64,000 bases of DNA from Variovorax sp. PBS-H4 (GTDB taxonomy: Bacteria > Pseudomonadota > Gammaproteobacteria > Burkholderiales > Burkholderiaceae_C). The notes under the pieces were generated by a model. It had not been told where the DNA came from. It did not search any database and saw only the letters and a program-made list of their open reading frames with translations. Shown in pieces: positions 26,101 through 34,837 of the stretch; within the stretch, counting starts at the first letter, position 1, and every line of letters starts with the position of its first letter. The DNA lies in assembly GCF_901827205.1 (NCBI RefSeq), contig NZ_LR594675.1:496001-560000 (forward strand), given 5' to 3'. A program made the position numbers and the translations under genes.

Positions 26101-29100
26101 CCACGCTGTCGATGGCGCGGCGGTGGTCCTCGACGCCCTCCTGCACGATCTCGACGCGGTAGTCGAGCTGGTCGCGCAGCAGTTCACGCTCCTCACCCGA
26201 GAGATCGCGGCGGTCGAAATCCGCCTTCAGCTCGTCGAGGCGGCTCATCTGCTGCGTCACCCAGTCGGCCTCGTTGCCTGCCGCCGCGCCACCGAGCGCA
26301 CCGGTGAGTTCGCCGAGCTCGCGATTGACGCGGCGCTGTTCCTGGGCGATGCGCTCCTTGGCGGACTCCGGCGCACCGTGCTCGACCATGTCCATGATGT
26401 CGGACTCGTCGCGCCCGCTGAGCTCTCCGCGCAGCATGGCCTCGAAGCTCTCGCCGGGGTGCTCGGCCTCCCAGGCCGCCTTCAAGGTCTCGATCTCGGA
26501 CTTGGTCATGCTGCCGAGTCGGTTGCGCAGCGCGTCTTCGTCCGTCCCGACGCCCTTGGTGGCGTAGTCGACCTCCTGCAGCGCGGTCAGCCGGCCGCCT
26601 TGCTTGTGAAGAGCGCGAGCCTTCTCGAGGTCCACGCCCGACATGTTGGCTTCGATGGTGTACGAGAGCGGATAGAAGTACTTCTTCTGGTAGGCATCGT
26701 TCAGCGCCTCCATGCTGATCCTGGAGCGGCGCTGCGCCTCCTCGCCCATCTCGCGGTCCATGTCCCGTTCGAACGCCATGATCCTGCGCGAGAGCTCCTC
26801 CTCGGAGATCTTCGGGTTGTGCTTCAGGATCTCGTCGCGCAGGCGGTCGGTGCGCATCTTGCGCGCGGGGCCCTGGTCGAGGCGCGTGTCCTGCAGCGCG
26901 CGTTCGTACTGGTTGGTGAGGACCTTGTTGATCGCCTCGTCGCTGGCCCACACGCCCTGGCGCTCGATCTCGATGCGCGCGGCGTCGGCCTTGACCATGT
27001 CGTCGTCCGCGAGCGCGTTGGCGAGGTCGCGCTCCGGGCCCGGGTCCATTTCGCTGGAGAATGCCCGCCGCAGCACGCTCGTTCCCTCCAGGCCGGGCTC
27101 GTTGTACTGTTCGACGTTCTTGTAGCGCTCGTTGAAATCCTTTTCGATGCGCCCGGTGCGGCGGCGGATCTCCGCCTTCATCTGCTCCGAGCTCCACCCC
27201 TCGCGCTGCGCCAGCGCCAGCACTTCGTCGTGCACGCGCTTGTAGGTGGCCTCGATGTCCTCTTCCTGTGTCCCCCAGCCGGTGAGCCCGCCGCGCATGG
27301 CATCGTCGATCGCGATCGAGTCCGCGGCTTCCTTGTCGCCGCGCATCAGGGCGCCGGCCTGGTCCTGCTCGTTGCCTTCGTCGAGGTTGTCGATCAGCGC
27401 CCGGTCCAGATCCTTGCCATAGCGCCGCTTGTAGGCCGCGCGGATCTGCTCGATCTCTTCCTGGGACCTGCCGCGCAGCAGATCCATGATGGCCTTCTCG
27501 TCGGTGTTGATGATGCCGAAGGCGTCGTCCAGCGCCGCCGCGTCGGCGTCGGCGCCTTTCCCCTCGAGGCGCAGCTTGGCCTGGTCCATCTCGTCGGAGT
27601 CGAAGGCGGCCTGCATCGCGAAGTCCATGTCGACATGGAACATGGCCCGGTACAAGCGGCGCACCAGTGCGCCCTCGAAGGCCGACAGGCCCTCGAGGCT
27701 GCGCAGCATCGCCGACTCGTCGCTGTCGAAATTGTCGAGCTGCGCGTGGATGTCCTGCGCGATCTTCGAGCCCTTGAAGGTGGGGCGCGCGAGGTTGGCG
27801 AGTTCCGCCACCTTGGGCAGCTCGCCGTCCGGCTTGGCCAGCAGCTCTGCTTCGAACGCGGGCCTGGCGACTTCGAGGTACTGGTTCGCGAGCCGCTGCC
27901 GCAGTGCTGCGGCGGCGATGTCCAGCGGATGGGCTCCGGGCGGCTGCGCAAAGAACTCGGTGACGACCGCGCGCTGTTCCGCGGTGAGCTTCCCGCTCTG
28001 CAGCAGCTTCTCCTGGGTGGCGCCGTTCGCGACCGCTTGCTGGATCGCCGCGACGCTGCCCAGGTCCGATGCAATGCCGTTGCGCGTCTCTTCGGTGCGC
28101 TGCACGGACCATTGCTCATTGGCCTTCTGGGAGTCACCGAACCAGCGGCTCAGCTTCGCCTTGAAGCGCTCCCACCAGCTCTTGCCCTCGAGGACGCGAT
28201 CTTCAGCCCAGCTGCGTGCCGCGTCGATGGCCTCGTTGCCGGCCTTTTCCACCGCGGCGCGGTTGTCGCGCGTGTTGTCGCGGGCAGTGGCGAACATCGG
28301 TCGCATCGCCTTCTTCAACGCCTCGACGGCGCTGCGCGCATCGGCCCGCACCGCAGCGGCGAAGTCGGCCAGGCGCCGCACGATCTCGGGCTTGCTGCGA
28401 TCGTGCGCCGGTTGCGGCGGCGCCGGGTACAGCCCCTGGTACTCCTCGCGCTGCGCGAGCGATGTGTAGGCTTCGGAGCGTTCGAGCTGCGCCTGGTCGA
28501 GTTCCTTCTCGCGCTTCTCGCCCGCCTTCTGGTAGTAGCTCGTTTCTGTGGTCACGCGGCCGCGAACCCAGCGGATCACGAGGTCGCGGCGTGCATGGAT
28601 GACCTCCGGATCGCTGCCGCCGCTGGCAGCCTCCTGCCGCTTGATGATTTCCTCGTCGGTCAGCTGGCGCGCGCCCTCGATCGCGTCGAGCGCCTCCTGG
28701 CCACCTTGCGAGACGGCCTCGGTGGCCTGGTCGTGGCACTTGACGATGGCCTGCTGCGTATCGGCCGCGTCCTTTTCCAGCTCCTTCCTGCGTTCCTCGA
28801 CCATGCCGTCCAGCTCGGCACCACCGACGCCCGCCGCTGCGGCGATCTCGTGCAGCTCGGTGTTCATGCGCGGACCCACCTTGTCCGCGAGCGGCCGGCC
28901 GATGTCGGGGAACAGCTTCACCAGCCCCCCCTTCGGATAAGCCATGCGCCGCAGCCGGAGCAGCACGTCCGCCGTGCCGGTCGCGAGGGACGCGAGCAGC
29001 CGCGCAACCACCTTGGCAACGGGCGTGCCCACGCCGGGAGGCAGCGGCTCGACGCCTTCCGGGCCCTTGTCCACGAGCGGCGCCGGTTCCCCCTCGCCTT

Positions 29101-30310
29101 CCTTCTTTTCCTTCTGGATGGGCGCGGCCAGCACTCTGCGTGCGTCCTCGAGTGCCTTTCGTTCGGGGTCTTCCTTGGCATCGGGGATCTGTGCCACCTT
29201 CTCGGCGCCTTCGGTCACCAGCAGCTGGAACAGCTTGTTGGACACGGCGTGATCGCCAAGCCGCGGCATGTTCCCACCCACCCACATGCCAGGCACCACT
29301 TCGTGCGGGCTCGACGCGACCAGCCCGGGGAGTTGCACGGCCGGCAGCCGCTTCTTCGACGCCGCCTCGATCGCCGCCGTCTGCGTGGGAATCGGATCGC
29401 TGCGCGGCGGGGGCGGCGGGTCGGGGACTTTCGGGGGTGGCGTGATGTTGGCGGCGGCATCGGCCGGCACCTCCTGCGTCTTGGCGCGGCGGGCCGCGTT
29501 GGCCTTGTCGGCCGCGGACGCGATGCGCGCGGGGCCACCCACCACCGCCGACATGTTCCGGTGCGCAAGGCCGGTGCTGGCCGCGGACACGCCGCCCTGC
29601 CAGCGCCGCACGATGACTTGCGGGTCGGGCGCGTCGCCATCCGCCTCGGTGCTGTCGCCGCCACCGCGCGCCAGGGTTTCGGCGGGTTGCGGCACGGTCT
29701 CGGCGTCGAGCTCGATGACCTCGGATTCCTCGGTCGCAGCTTCCGCGTCTGCTTCCCCGGCCTGCCGTGCGGACTCGTCCTCGAGTTCCTCGGCGCCCGG
29801 AGCCGGCGCCTCCTTGCTTGCTTCCGCCCGCACGTCGGGTGAAGCGTCCGTGGCCCTTGCGCCTGCCCGGGTTGCGCCGATCGCAGTCTGCGGCTGCGTC
29901 GACGCCGATGCACCTTCGTCCTCCGCGGCCTCGGTGCCGTTCAGCGGCGCAGCGGCGCCCGGGCCCCGCCCGACATCATCCAGCTCGATGACGGAGGAAT
30001 CGCCGGCCTCTTCGAACGCAGCGGCGGGCTGCGCCTCGACCGCGGGGTCTGCATCCAAATCATCGGGAACGCGCGCCGTGATGGTTTCCGGCGGCATGTA
30101 CAAGACGCGCATTCCATTGCCCGCCGCCGGCACCGCGATGCGGTACGGCGATGACGCAAGATCGCGGGCCGTGCGCCCGTTGCCCGCCGCGGCCGGCGCG
30201 AAAGGGTCCCTGGCCGCCGGCACCCGAAGAGGCGCAGCCGCCGGAGTCCGGCGCGCAGGCTCGGGCTCCCGCCGGGGTTCCAGGCCATGCTGCCGTGCCA
30301 GCCCGCCCAT
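23180..30310 (-). CDS. Giant annexin-like-repeat protein with C-terminal PD-(D/E)xK-like nuclease motif, candidate eCIS payload
   Basis: A 2,376-aa protein, no signal peptide. Residues 1-330 are Ala/Pro/Glu-rich and disordered-looking, containing KVPDPPPPPRSDPIPTQTAA. About 330-850 is helical and charged. About 850-1310 holds five annexin-like units; the clearest are TDEKAIMDLLRGRSQEEIEQ near 935, GWGTQEEDIEATYKR near 1012 and GVGTDEDALRNRLGSMTKSE near 1250, each followed by helices ending in a Y..YG.DL-like segment. About 1400-1460 is hydrophobic (VASLAVAVAVGAALSFLSGG and a second stretch), possibly a membrane hairpin. A Pro-rich linker lies near 1710-1760. Near 2085-2106 FDGAFLRI is followed by VVVEAKNQ, the D...ExK pattern of PD-(D/E)xK nucleases. 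Start ATG at 30310 follows the ATPase gene by six bases; no strong ribosome-binding site. Disordered N-terminus, central repeats and a terminal enzyme suggest a secreted toxin; DNA or RNA as target is inferred. Confidence 0.8.
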   Translation of the reverse strand: MGGLARQHGLEPRREPEPARRTPAAAPLRVPAARDPFAPAAAGNGRTARDLASSPYRIAVPAAGNGMRVLYMPPETITARVPDDLDADPAVEAQPAAAFEEAGDSSVIELDDVGRGPGAAAPLNGTEAAEDEGASASTQPQTAIGATRAGARATDASPDVRAEASKEAPAPGAEELEDESARQAGEADAEAATEESEVIELDAETVPQPAETLARGGGDSTEADGDAPDPQVIVRRWQGGVSAASTGLAHRNMSAVVGGPARIASAADKANAARRAKTQEVPADAAANITPPPKVPDPPPPPRSDPIPTQTAAIEAASKKRLPAVQLPGLVASSPHEVVPGMWVGGNMPRLGDHAVSNKLFQLLVTEGAEKVAQIPDAKEDPERKALEDARRVLAAPIQKEKKEGEGEPAPLVDKGPEGVEPLPPGVGTPVAKVVARLLASLATGTADVLLRLRRMAYPKGGLVKLFPDIGRPLADKVGPRMNTELHEIAAAAGVGGAELDGMVEERRKELEKDAADTQQAIVKCHDQATEAVSQGGQEALDAIEGARQLTDEEIIKRQEAASGGSDPEVIHARRDLVIRWVRGRVTTETSYYQKAGEKREKELDQAQLERSEAYTSLAQREEYQGLYPAPPQPAHDRSKPEIVRRLADFAAAVRADARSAVEALKKAMRPMFATARDNTRDNRAAVEKAGNEAIDAARSWAEDRVLEGKSWWERFKAKLSRWFGDSQKANEQWSVQRTEETRNGIASDLGSVAAIQQAVANGATQEKLLQSGKLTAEQRAVVTEFFAQPPGAHPLDIAAAALRQRLANQYLEVARPAFEAELLAKPDGELPKVAELANLARPTFKGSKIAQDIHAQLDNFDSDESAMLRSLEGLSAFEGALVRRLYRAMFHVDMDFAMQAAFDSDEMDQAKLRLEGKGADADAAALDDAFGIINTDEKAIMDLLRGRSQEEIEQIRAAYKRRYGKDLDRALIDNLDEGNEQDQAGALMRGDKEAADSIAIDDAMRGGLTGWGTQEEDIEATYKRVHDEVLALAQREGWSSEQMKAEIRRRTGRIEKDFNERYKNVEQYNEPGLEGTSVLRRAFSSEMDPGPERDLANALADDDMVKADAARIEIERQGVWASDEAINKVLTNQYERALQDTRLDQGPARKMRTDRLRDEILKHNPKISEEELSRRIMAFERDMDREMGEEAQRRSRISMEALNDAYQKKYFYPLSYTIEANMSGVDLEKARALHKQGGRLTALQEVDYATKGVGTDEDALRNRLGSMTKSEIETLKAAWEAEHPGESFEAMLRGELSGRDESDIMDMVEHGAPESAKERIAQEQRRVNRELGELTGALGGAAAGNEADWVTQQMSRLDELKADFDRRDLSGEERELLRDQLDYRVEIVQEGVEDHRRAIDSVANFAAQVASLAVAVAVGAALSFLSGGALGPVMIAMIASVAATVTTMGTKALVQGGSYGAEDIGVDLAIGVVDALTAAATAGMGGKILRGATGAAEQAAQRAVQPNRFMRFLGKVGGAEVMQGVAKSRAGQVAGKVASGLNQMESGFLARGMKGTNILARMAEGDSKALRILAEGLAEGIENAVSALPSSFTGTALNDKTWEGNPLLNLAGGTYEGVKGAVQMGAVMHGARGAYGALGSHIRLSTPEGRLTEANRILNDAREQHRAKNPNATHQDFLGSSEAHRAQAEIEQRGLIGEQRQLAKPDERKAPSDTPQVEPRKEPAVQPEEAPRPEARPEPAQRVAAEAGAGDGAAPVHPDPAVDPATQALREALPRAMTERVDVRVNEKLEGNSVHVIPDPRGPGHGVRVEVGPHATPTDVLLHAHTIQSMRRYQGLLGKLRQARDWFNLTTVGSAGWEAKLELEKLPGIIHERMQRLSEGGLSPEAQIRLVDEVNHLGRQIDAYQHVLDTPALREAPGRGFVAAKGEAVPGVRTDAPLRTLEGMKASKLALVEDSPLNDQHHAVYQIGHEWQEKGRIYRRVVVHDAAGRIERVREEIQLLDPHTEHPNGIWVQRGSEASGLQGMGVVGERASQITVEEGRFGAMADERGQTGTAMQKARQEQAAGTRRVALDEGLLRNASNNGFDGAFLRINADGSATMVVVEAKNQPSGLSLESFTAVKGEQFKKNLDNLRRLLKSNAPEQLGISAQDHALMLKAVNARSPNVEIQVHTTPETPLGHRDHPSSTILQKLEESVNERGINAGFVKVVHVPLEESVTRRATKEVQKRDAIGETSVRLKQLAGEGAKENSLAHRHAQSMLLAEGAFSKGLVKPHAGGEGKFVDEAGTLFEVLTPRAGVTTARTLAAEVVRRLHAPAPVGAKGQRMVILDLSSLSAAMQRDVLKLLEQNPRAMRRAQNILIHDRANNEMKPFDPKEGS

Positions 30311-30316
30311 GGCGAT

Positions 30317-32488
30317 TCATCGCGGCAGCGATGCCGTCATCACGCCGTCGCGGCGGTGCGGATGCATGGCCTGCGGCGCCGCGCCCCGGAACTTGGCGAG
30401 GTCCACGGGGGTCAGGATGCGCGCCTCGCGATGGAACTGCCGTGCGATCGCCGCGCCCAGGTGTTCCTGGGTGATGCAGTCGCCGCCCGCGTCGGCCGCG
30501 ATCAAGGCCGCCGTGTGGCCCACGGAGACGATGCCGGCGCCCGTGAGGTCGATCTGCGCCAGCGCGCTCAGGTCCACGCCCGGATGCAGCGGCGCATCGG
30601 CCGGAAAGGCGCGCGCCCACAGCCGCAGACGCTCCGCCACCTGAGGCCGCGGAAAGTTCAGCAGCACATGAAAGCGCCGGATGAACGCCGGATCGATCTC
30701 GTCGTGCAGATTGCTGGCCAGAACCGCCAGCCCGCCGAACGACTCGACCCGCTGCAGCAGGAACCCGACCTCGAGCGCCGCATACCGGTCGCTGCTCTGG
30801 TGGATCTCGCCGCGCTTGCCGAAGAGCGTGTCCGCTTCATCGAAGAACAGAATGGCGTGGCAGGCCTCCGCTTCGCGGAACGCGGCGTCGATGTTCTTTT
30901 CGGTTTCGCCCACCCACTTCGAAACCAGCTGGGCAAGATCGATCTTGAGCAGCGGCAGGTCGAGCTCGTGCGCGATGACCTCGGCTGCCAGCGTCTTGCC
31001 GGTTCCGCTGTCGCCGGTGAACAGCGCCTTCAGTCCACCGCCGCTCATGAGCCGGCCGAACCCCCAGGATTCGTTCACGCGCGGCAAGGAGCGGTAGAAG
31101 CGCGGGATCTCCAGCACCTGGTTGCGGATGCTCTCGGGCAGGATGAGATCGTCGGCGCCGCGCCGCGGCGTCACGGCCCGCGCGAAGCGGCCCGCCTTCT
31201 TCTGCGCCACCATGCGGCACAGCTCGCCGAGCCGCGCCGGCCGCCTGCCGTCGAGCGCTTCGCCCTGCGTGCGCGCGGCCTGCGCGACGGCCAGCTGCTC
31301 GCCCACCGGCATGCGATAGCGCGCCGCAAGATCCTGCGCGGCCGCGGCGTCGATCGTGGGCAACTGCCGCTGCCACTGGCGCGTGCAGGTCTGCAGCGCC
31401 GGCGCGTTGAGGACGGCTTCGAGGTATCGGCGCACGGCCAGCAGGCCGGTCGGCCGCCAGGCGTGCTCGCCGCTGACGATGACCGGGACCGCATTGCACT
31501 CGAGCTGCGCAGCGACCTGGTCGGCGAGTTGCGGATGCGCTTCGTCCTGCAGCCGTCGTGCGTCCACCCACAACACGCTGCCGGTGTCGGCCGTCAAGGC
31601 CAGCGTCTGCGGCAGGTCCATCTCGGGCAGCCAGCGCCGCAGCGGCCGTCCCGCAGCCTGGGCGACGGCCTTCACGGCGTCCTCGACAGGCGCGGCCGGT
31701 TCGCCCCAGATGCCGACCAGGTTCGCCTTGCCGCTGCCCATGGCGCCTGCGATCTCCGCAAGCCAAGGGCCTTCGTCGAAGCATTCGGTGGTGAGCGAGG
31801 CCGCGATCGACACGCGCGTCGCATCGCAGAACCCATCGCGCCAGTCGCAGCCCGGATCGGTCAGCGGCTGCAACGCGCGCGGGGCGAGCCGGCAGGCGCG
31901 GGCGAGCTCGGGGCCGGGCGTGTCGTCGGCCAGCAGCAGCCCGACGCGCCGCAGCGTGCCGTTCGCGCCGAGCGCGCGGCGACGCGCCACCCACTGCGGG
32001 TCGGTTTCCGCCGTCAGGGCGCACAGCAGGTCCACGCTCGGAAGCTGGCGCGTCACGTCGTCCTGGACGAAGGCGAAGATGCGCGCATACGCCGGGTGAA
32101 GCTCGCACGCGGCGCATGCCAGCAGCGCATCGACATCGGAAGTGTCGAGCGCGAACGCCGCGGCCAGGGCCTCCAGCGGCAACGCGAACCCCAGCGCGGC
32201 GGCCCTCGCGCGCAGGCGGGCCTCGCATTCCTCCTCGTCGTCGCGCAGGCGGCGCGCCGCGCCATAGCCCCGGCGCGCCGGGGGCACGCCGATCTGCTCG
32301 AGCAGCTGGTCGACATGAGGATCGGTGATGCAGTAGGACTTGAGGTCCGGCCGCGTCAGCGCCGCGTTGAGCCTCTTTTGCTCCTCGACGGCGAGTTGCA
32401 GCGCGCGCCGCAGCGGCTGCAGCCGCAGCGCCAGGTGCTCCAGCGCGATCTCTACCGCGGAGGCGCAGGGAGTGGCGGCGTGGTTCAT
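30317..32488 (-). CDS. AAA+ ATPase of the contractile injection system (Afp15/Pvc15-like)
   Basis: A 723-aa protein with an N-terminal helical region and a single C-terminal AAA+ module (about 470-700): Walker A FTGDSGTGKTLAAEVIA, pore-type segment VSKWVGETEKNIDAAFREAE, Walker B AILFFDEADTLFGKRGE, sensor VLASNLHDEIDPAFIRRFHV. A degenerate second ATPase-like domain may occupy about 220-400 (LVGIWGEPAAPVEDAV, SVLWVDARRL), as seen in eCIS ATPases. Such proteins occur in nearly all Afp/PVC-type clusters and are thought to help assembly or payload loading. ATG at 32488 overlaps the upstream gene stop by ATGA. The giant gene follows within seven bases. Confidence 0.88.
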   Translation of the reverse strand: MNHAATPCASAVEIALEHLALRLQPLRRALQLAVEEQKRLNAALTRPDLKSYCITDPHVDQLLEQIGVPPARRGYGAARRLRDDEEECEARLRARAAALGFALPLEALAAAFALDTSDVDALLACAACELHPAYARIFAFVQDDVTRQLPSVDLLCALTAETDPQWVARRRALGANGTLRRVGLLLADDTPGPELARACRLAPRALQPLTDPGCDWRDGFCDATRVSIAASLTTECFDEGPWLAEIAGAMGSGKANLVGIWGEPAAPVEDAVKAVAQAAGRPLRRWLPEMDLPQTLALTADTGSVLWVDARRLQDEAHPQLADQVAAQLECNAVPVIVSGEHAWRPTGLLAVRRYLEAVLNAPALQTCTRQWQRQLPTIDAAAAQDLAARYRMPVGEQLAVAQAARTQGEALDGRRPARLGELCRMVAQKKAGRFARAVTPRRGADDLILPESIRNQVLEIPRFYRSLPRVNESWGFGRLMSGGGLKALFTGDSGTGKTLAAEVIAHELDLPLLKIDLAQLVSKWVGETEKNIDAAFREAEACHAILFFDEADTLFGKRGEIHQSSDRYAALEVGFLLQRVESFGGLAVLASNLHDEIDPAFIRRFHVLLNFPRPQVAERLRLWARAFPADAPLHPGVDLSALAQIDLTGAGIVSVGHTAALIAADAGGDCITQEHLGAAIARQFHREARILTPVDLAKFRGAAPQAMHPHRRDGVMTASLPR

Positions 32489-34317
32489 GGTCCGGCGAAC
32501 TCCACCCGACGGCCCGGCCACCAGGGAATGCCGACGATGTCGCGCAAAAACCCGTGGTTGCCGAGATCCATGAAACGCAGGCCGAGGGCGGGGCGCACCA
32601 GCACCCGGCCGTCCTCCACGGCCACGGTGCCGCCGAGATCGGCGAAACGCCGCAACGCCAGCAGGGGCTGGGTCGGCTCGCGCTCGCGCCACAAGGCGTC
32701 GGCCAGTTCACCCAGCGCGCTGCACACCGCGAGCGCGATGGAGAACTCGGCCGCATGGCGGTGCGGGCCACGCGCCGGGAGCACCAGGGGCCGCAGGTCC
32801 ATGAACGCCTCGTGCGTGGCTGCGAGCACCTCCCGCGCGTCATCGAAAACCCGCTGCAGCTGCGCGCCGTGGCGCCGCAGCAGCGGCTCGCTGGTCCAGA
32901 GCGCATCGCCGGCACGGAGCCAGCCCGCGCCGCGCAGCGGCGCCCCGAGCGCGACGGCGCGCAGACCGCGATGGCGCAGCGCCTCGGGAAGCTCGGAATC
33001 GGCAGCGCCCGGCGCCAGCCACCATAGGCGCCCGGGCAGCAGGTCGGCCAGGCGCAGGACGTCGCCGGCCTGCGCGAACCACCCGAGTGGCTGCGCCGTG
33101 GCGATGTCGAGCGCGGCCCATGGCGCTTCCTGGAGTTTCTCGACCAGGATGCCGGGTTGCCTGCCCGACGCGCGATTGCCAGCCCACAGTGATGCGTCGA
33201 GCGGCGCGCACGTGGTCGACAGGCCACGCAGGAAGCTGTCCATGCGCGTGTTGTCGGGCGGCTCGTCCAGGCCGCACATCGCAGCCGCCAGCTGGCGCGT
33301 GGCGCTACCGCGCTCCCAGCCACGGCGGGGCGGCGGCGCGAGCTTGTAGGCAAGCGCCGCTGCGAAACAAGCCGACTGGTCCAGCAGGTCGCTGCAGACG
33401 AGCGCGGCGCGCAGCCCCTCGAAATACTTCCGGCGCGACAGGATCCCGGCCACGATGAATGGCAGGACCGACTCGACTGCCACAGGGGTGCGGCGGCGCT
33501 GGCGCTCGGGCGGCGCGCGGGAGCGGATGCCTGGGGGATGCTTCGCCCGCGAAACGGCGTGTGCCGGTGCACCGTCGGCCTGCACGGGTTCCTCGTGCAA
33601 GGACGCCGGCGCGGCGGGGTCGTTCGCTGCGAAGGCCGGGTCCGCAACGGTGCCTGGCGCCGGTGCTGCGAGTGCGGCGACCAGGCCCGCAAGCTCGCCG
33701 AGCAGCGGGTCAATGGCCGCATCGGGATTGCGCAGCATCGACTCGATTCGACGCACCCGAGGCATCGACCCCGCAACGGCGAGCGCGCCGGTGCCGCCAG
33801 CCGCCGCGAGTTCCTGGAGCAGCACGCGCGCCCAGACACCCAAGGTGGCCGCGTCGGCAGTTGCGAACACGCGCGGCAGGTCGCCCGCGCGCTGCCAGGC
33901 GATCCAGAGGTCCAGCACGGGGGTCGGCGATGGCGCCTCATCCGCCTCCTGTTGCGTTTTTGCGGGCGCAGGCTCTGCGGCGGGCTCGGGCCTCGAACGC
34001 GGAAGGTCCGCCAGGGCAGCCGCAAGCAATGCCTGCACACGCTGCGAGAGCAAGCCGAGGGTGGCCTGGCCGCCATGTTCCGGGTACTGGGAAGGCCAGT
34101 CGCGCAGCTCCGACAGCTTCACCGGGATGCGCAGGCGCAGGTGCGCGATCGCGGACTCCGGCGGGCAGTCGGCCAGTTGCTCCGCCAGCGCCTGCATCAG
34201 CCACGCCGGCAGGCGCTGCGTCACCTGGTCCACGAACTGGCGTGGGTCCGGGCCCCAGCTCCAGCCGCCATGGCGAATCACGCGAAGGCGGCAGCGGCGG
34301 ATGCGGATCGCTTCCAT
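32485..34317 (-). CDS. Probable contractile injection system tape-measure protein
   Basis: A 610-aa protein. Its start, EAIRIRRCRLRVIRHGGW, then LPAWLMQALAEQLADCPPES and AIAHLRLRIPVKLSELRD, resembles the opening of the CIS tape-measure family, where an N-terminal strand is followed by helices and a LxLxLG-like strand. A Pro/Ala-rich region (about 120-140) and a second low-complexity stretch (about 240-290) split the protein; residues 300-610 look globular, with LLPGRLWWLAPG and PALGLRFMDLGNHGFLRD. Long coiled coils typical of phage tape measures are not seen, so the assignment depends on the N-terminus and on position directly before the AAA+ ATPase, where Afp14 lies in Afp. ATG at 34317 is preferred over upstream starts. 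Confidence 0.5.
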   Translation of the reverse strand: MEAIRIRRCRLRVIRHGGWSWGPDPRQFVDQVTQRLPAWLMQALAEQLADCPPESAIAHLRLRIPVKLSELRDWPSQYPEHGGQATLGLLSQRVQALLAAALADLPRSRPEPAAEPAPAKTQQEADEAPSPTPVLDLWIAWQRAGDLPRVFATADAATLGVWARVLLQELAAAGGTGALAVAGSMPRVRRIESMLRNPDAAIDPLLGELAGLVAALAAPAPGTVADPAFAANDPAAPASLHEEPVQADGAPAHAVSRAKHPPGIRSRAPPERQRRRTPVAVESVLPFIVAGILSRRKYFEGLRAALVCSDLLDQSACFAAALAYKLAPPPRRGWERGSATRQLAAAMCGLDEPPDNTRMDSFLRGLSTTCAPLDASLWAGNRASGRQPGILVEKLQEAPWAALDIATAQPLGWFAQAGDVLRLADLLPGRLWWLAPGAADSELPEALRHRGLRAVALGAPLRGAGWLRAGDALWTSEPLLRRHGAQLQRVFDDAREVLAATHEAFMDLRPLVLPARGPHRHAAEFSIALAVCSALGELADALWREREPTQPLLALRRFADLGGTVAVEDGRVLVRPALGLRFMDLGNHGFLRDIVGIPWWPGRRVEFAGP

Positions 34318-34318
34318 G

Positions 34319-34837
34319 TCAAGGCACGGCCTCTGCGACGATGCGGGTGGCGTATCCCGGCGCAAGGATCACCACGGTGTAGTTGGCCGCACCCAGCACC
34401 AGGCCGGCGCTGCCGACCGTGGTGTTGTGCGCGATCGGCACGGCGCGCACCGCCGGTTCGGTGAGTGCACCTCCCGTGACGTGGACAAACACCTGGATGT
34501 CGCTGAGCGTCAGCGCCGGCAGGGTGACGCTGACCGTGCTGCCGTTCAGCGCCACCGCCGGCAGGGCAGCCTCGTTCTGTTGCTCGACCTGCAGGTCCTC
34601 GGTCACGGCGAACAGCTGCGGGCGGTAGAACAGGCGCGTGTCGTAGTCGACCAGCGCCATCTTGAGCTGCTCCTTGCCGATGAGCACCTGCAGTCCCGCA
34701 TTGGCAGTGTCGCGCACCACGATGCCATTGGCGGCCAGGTCGTCCAGGGTCATCGGCTTGTCGGGCTGGGCGTTGCGCGTGGCTGCACCCAGCACGTGGC
34801 TGGTGGACTTGAAAGCAACGACGTTCATCTTGTTCAT
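34319..34837 (-). CDS. Unknown 172-aa eCIS-cluster protein
   Basis: I do not recognise a family. The sequence is rich in beta-forming residues: LQVEQQNEAALPAVALNG, TVSVTLPALTLSDIQVFVHV and AANYTVVILAPGYATR. No cysteines, signal peptide or membrane span is seen. The start ATG at 34837 has GGAGG about eight bases upstream and shares one base with the stop of the preceding gene (TGATG); its stop is one base before the tape-measure start at 34317. The beta-rich content and position beside fibre-like genes make an accessory fibre or decoration subunit conceivable, but this is a guess. Confidence 0.65.
   Translation of the reverse strand: MNKMNVVAFKSTSHVLGAATRNAQPDKPMTLDDLAANGIVVRDTANAGLQVLIGKEQLKMALVDYDTRLFYRPQLFAVTEDLQVEQQNEAALPAVALNGSTVSVTLPALTLSDIQVFVHVTGGALTEPAVRAVPIAHNTTVGSAGLVLGAANYTVVILAPGYATRIVAEAVP

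Noticed and set aside
25805..29842. 1,345-codon open frame on the plus strand across the giant gene
   Set aside because: It is the antisense reading of the annexin-repeat gene; high GC removes stop codons. The composition is His/Arg/Leu-rich with no domain, and the opposite strand has coherent domains and coupled starts.
23180..30310. DUF4157-type metallopeptidase (HExxH) domain, common in eCIS payloads
   Set aside because: No HExxH was found; the nearest string, GHEWQEK, lacks the second histidine.
30837..34076. 1,079-codon minus-strand frame overlapping the ATPase and tape-measure genes
   Set aside because: Arg/Pro/Ala-rich out-of-frame reading; the other minus-strand frames contain Walker motifs and coupled start/stop pairs.
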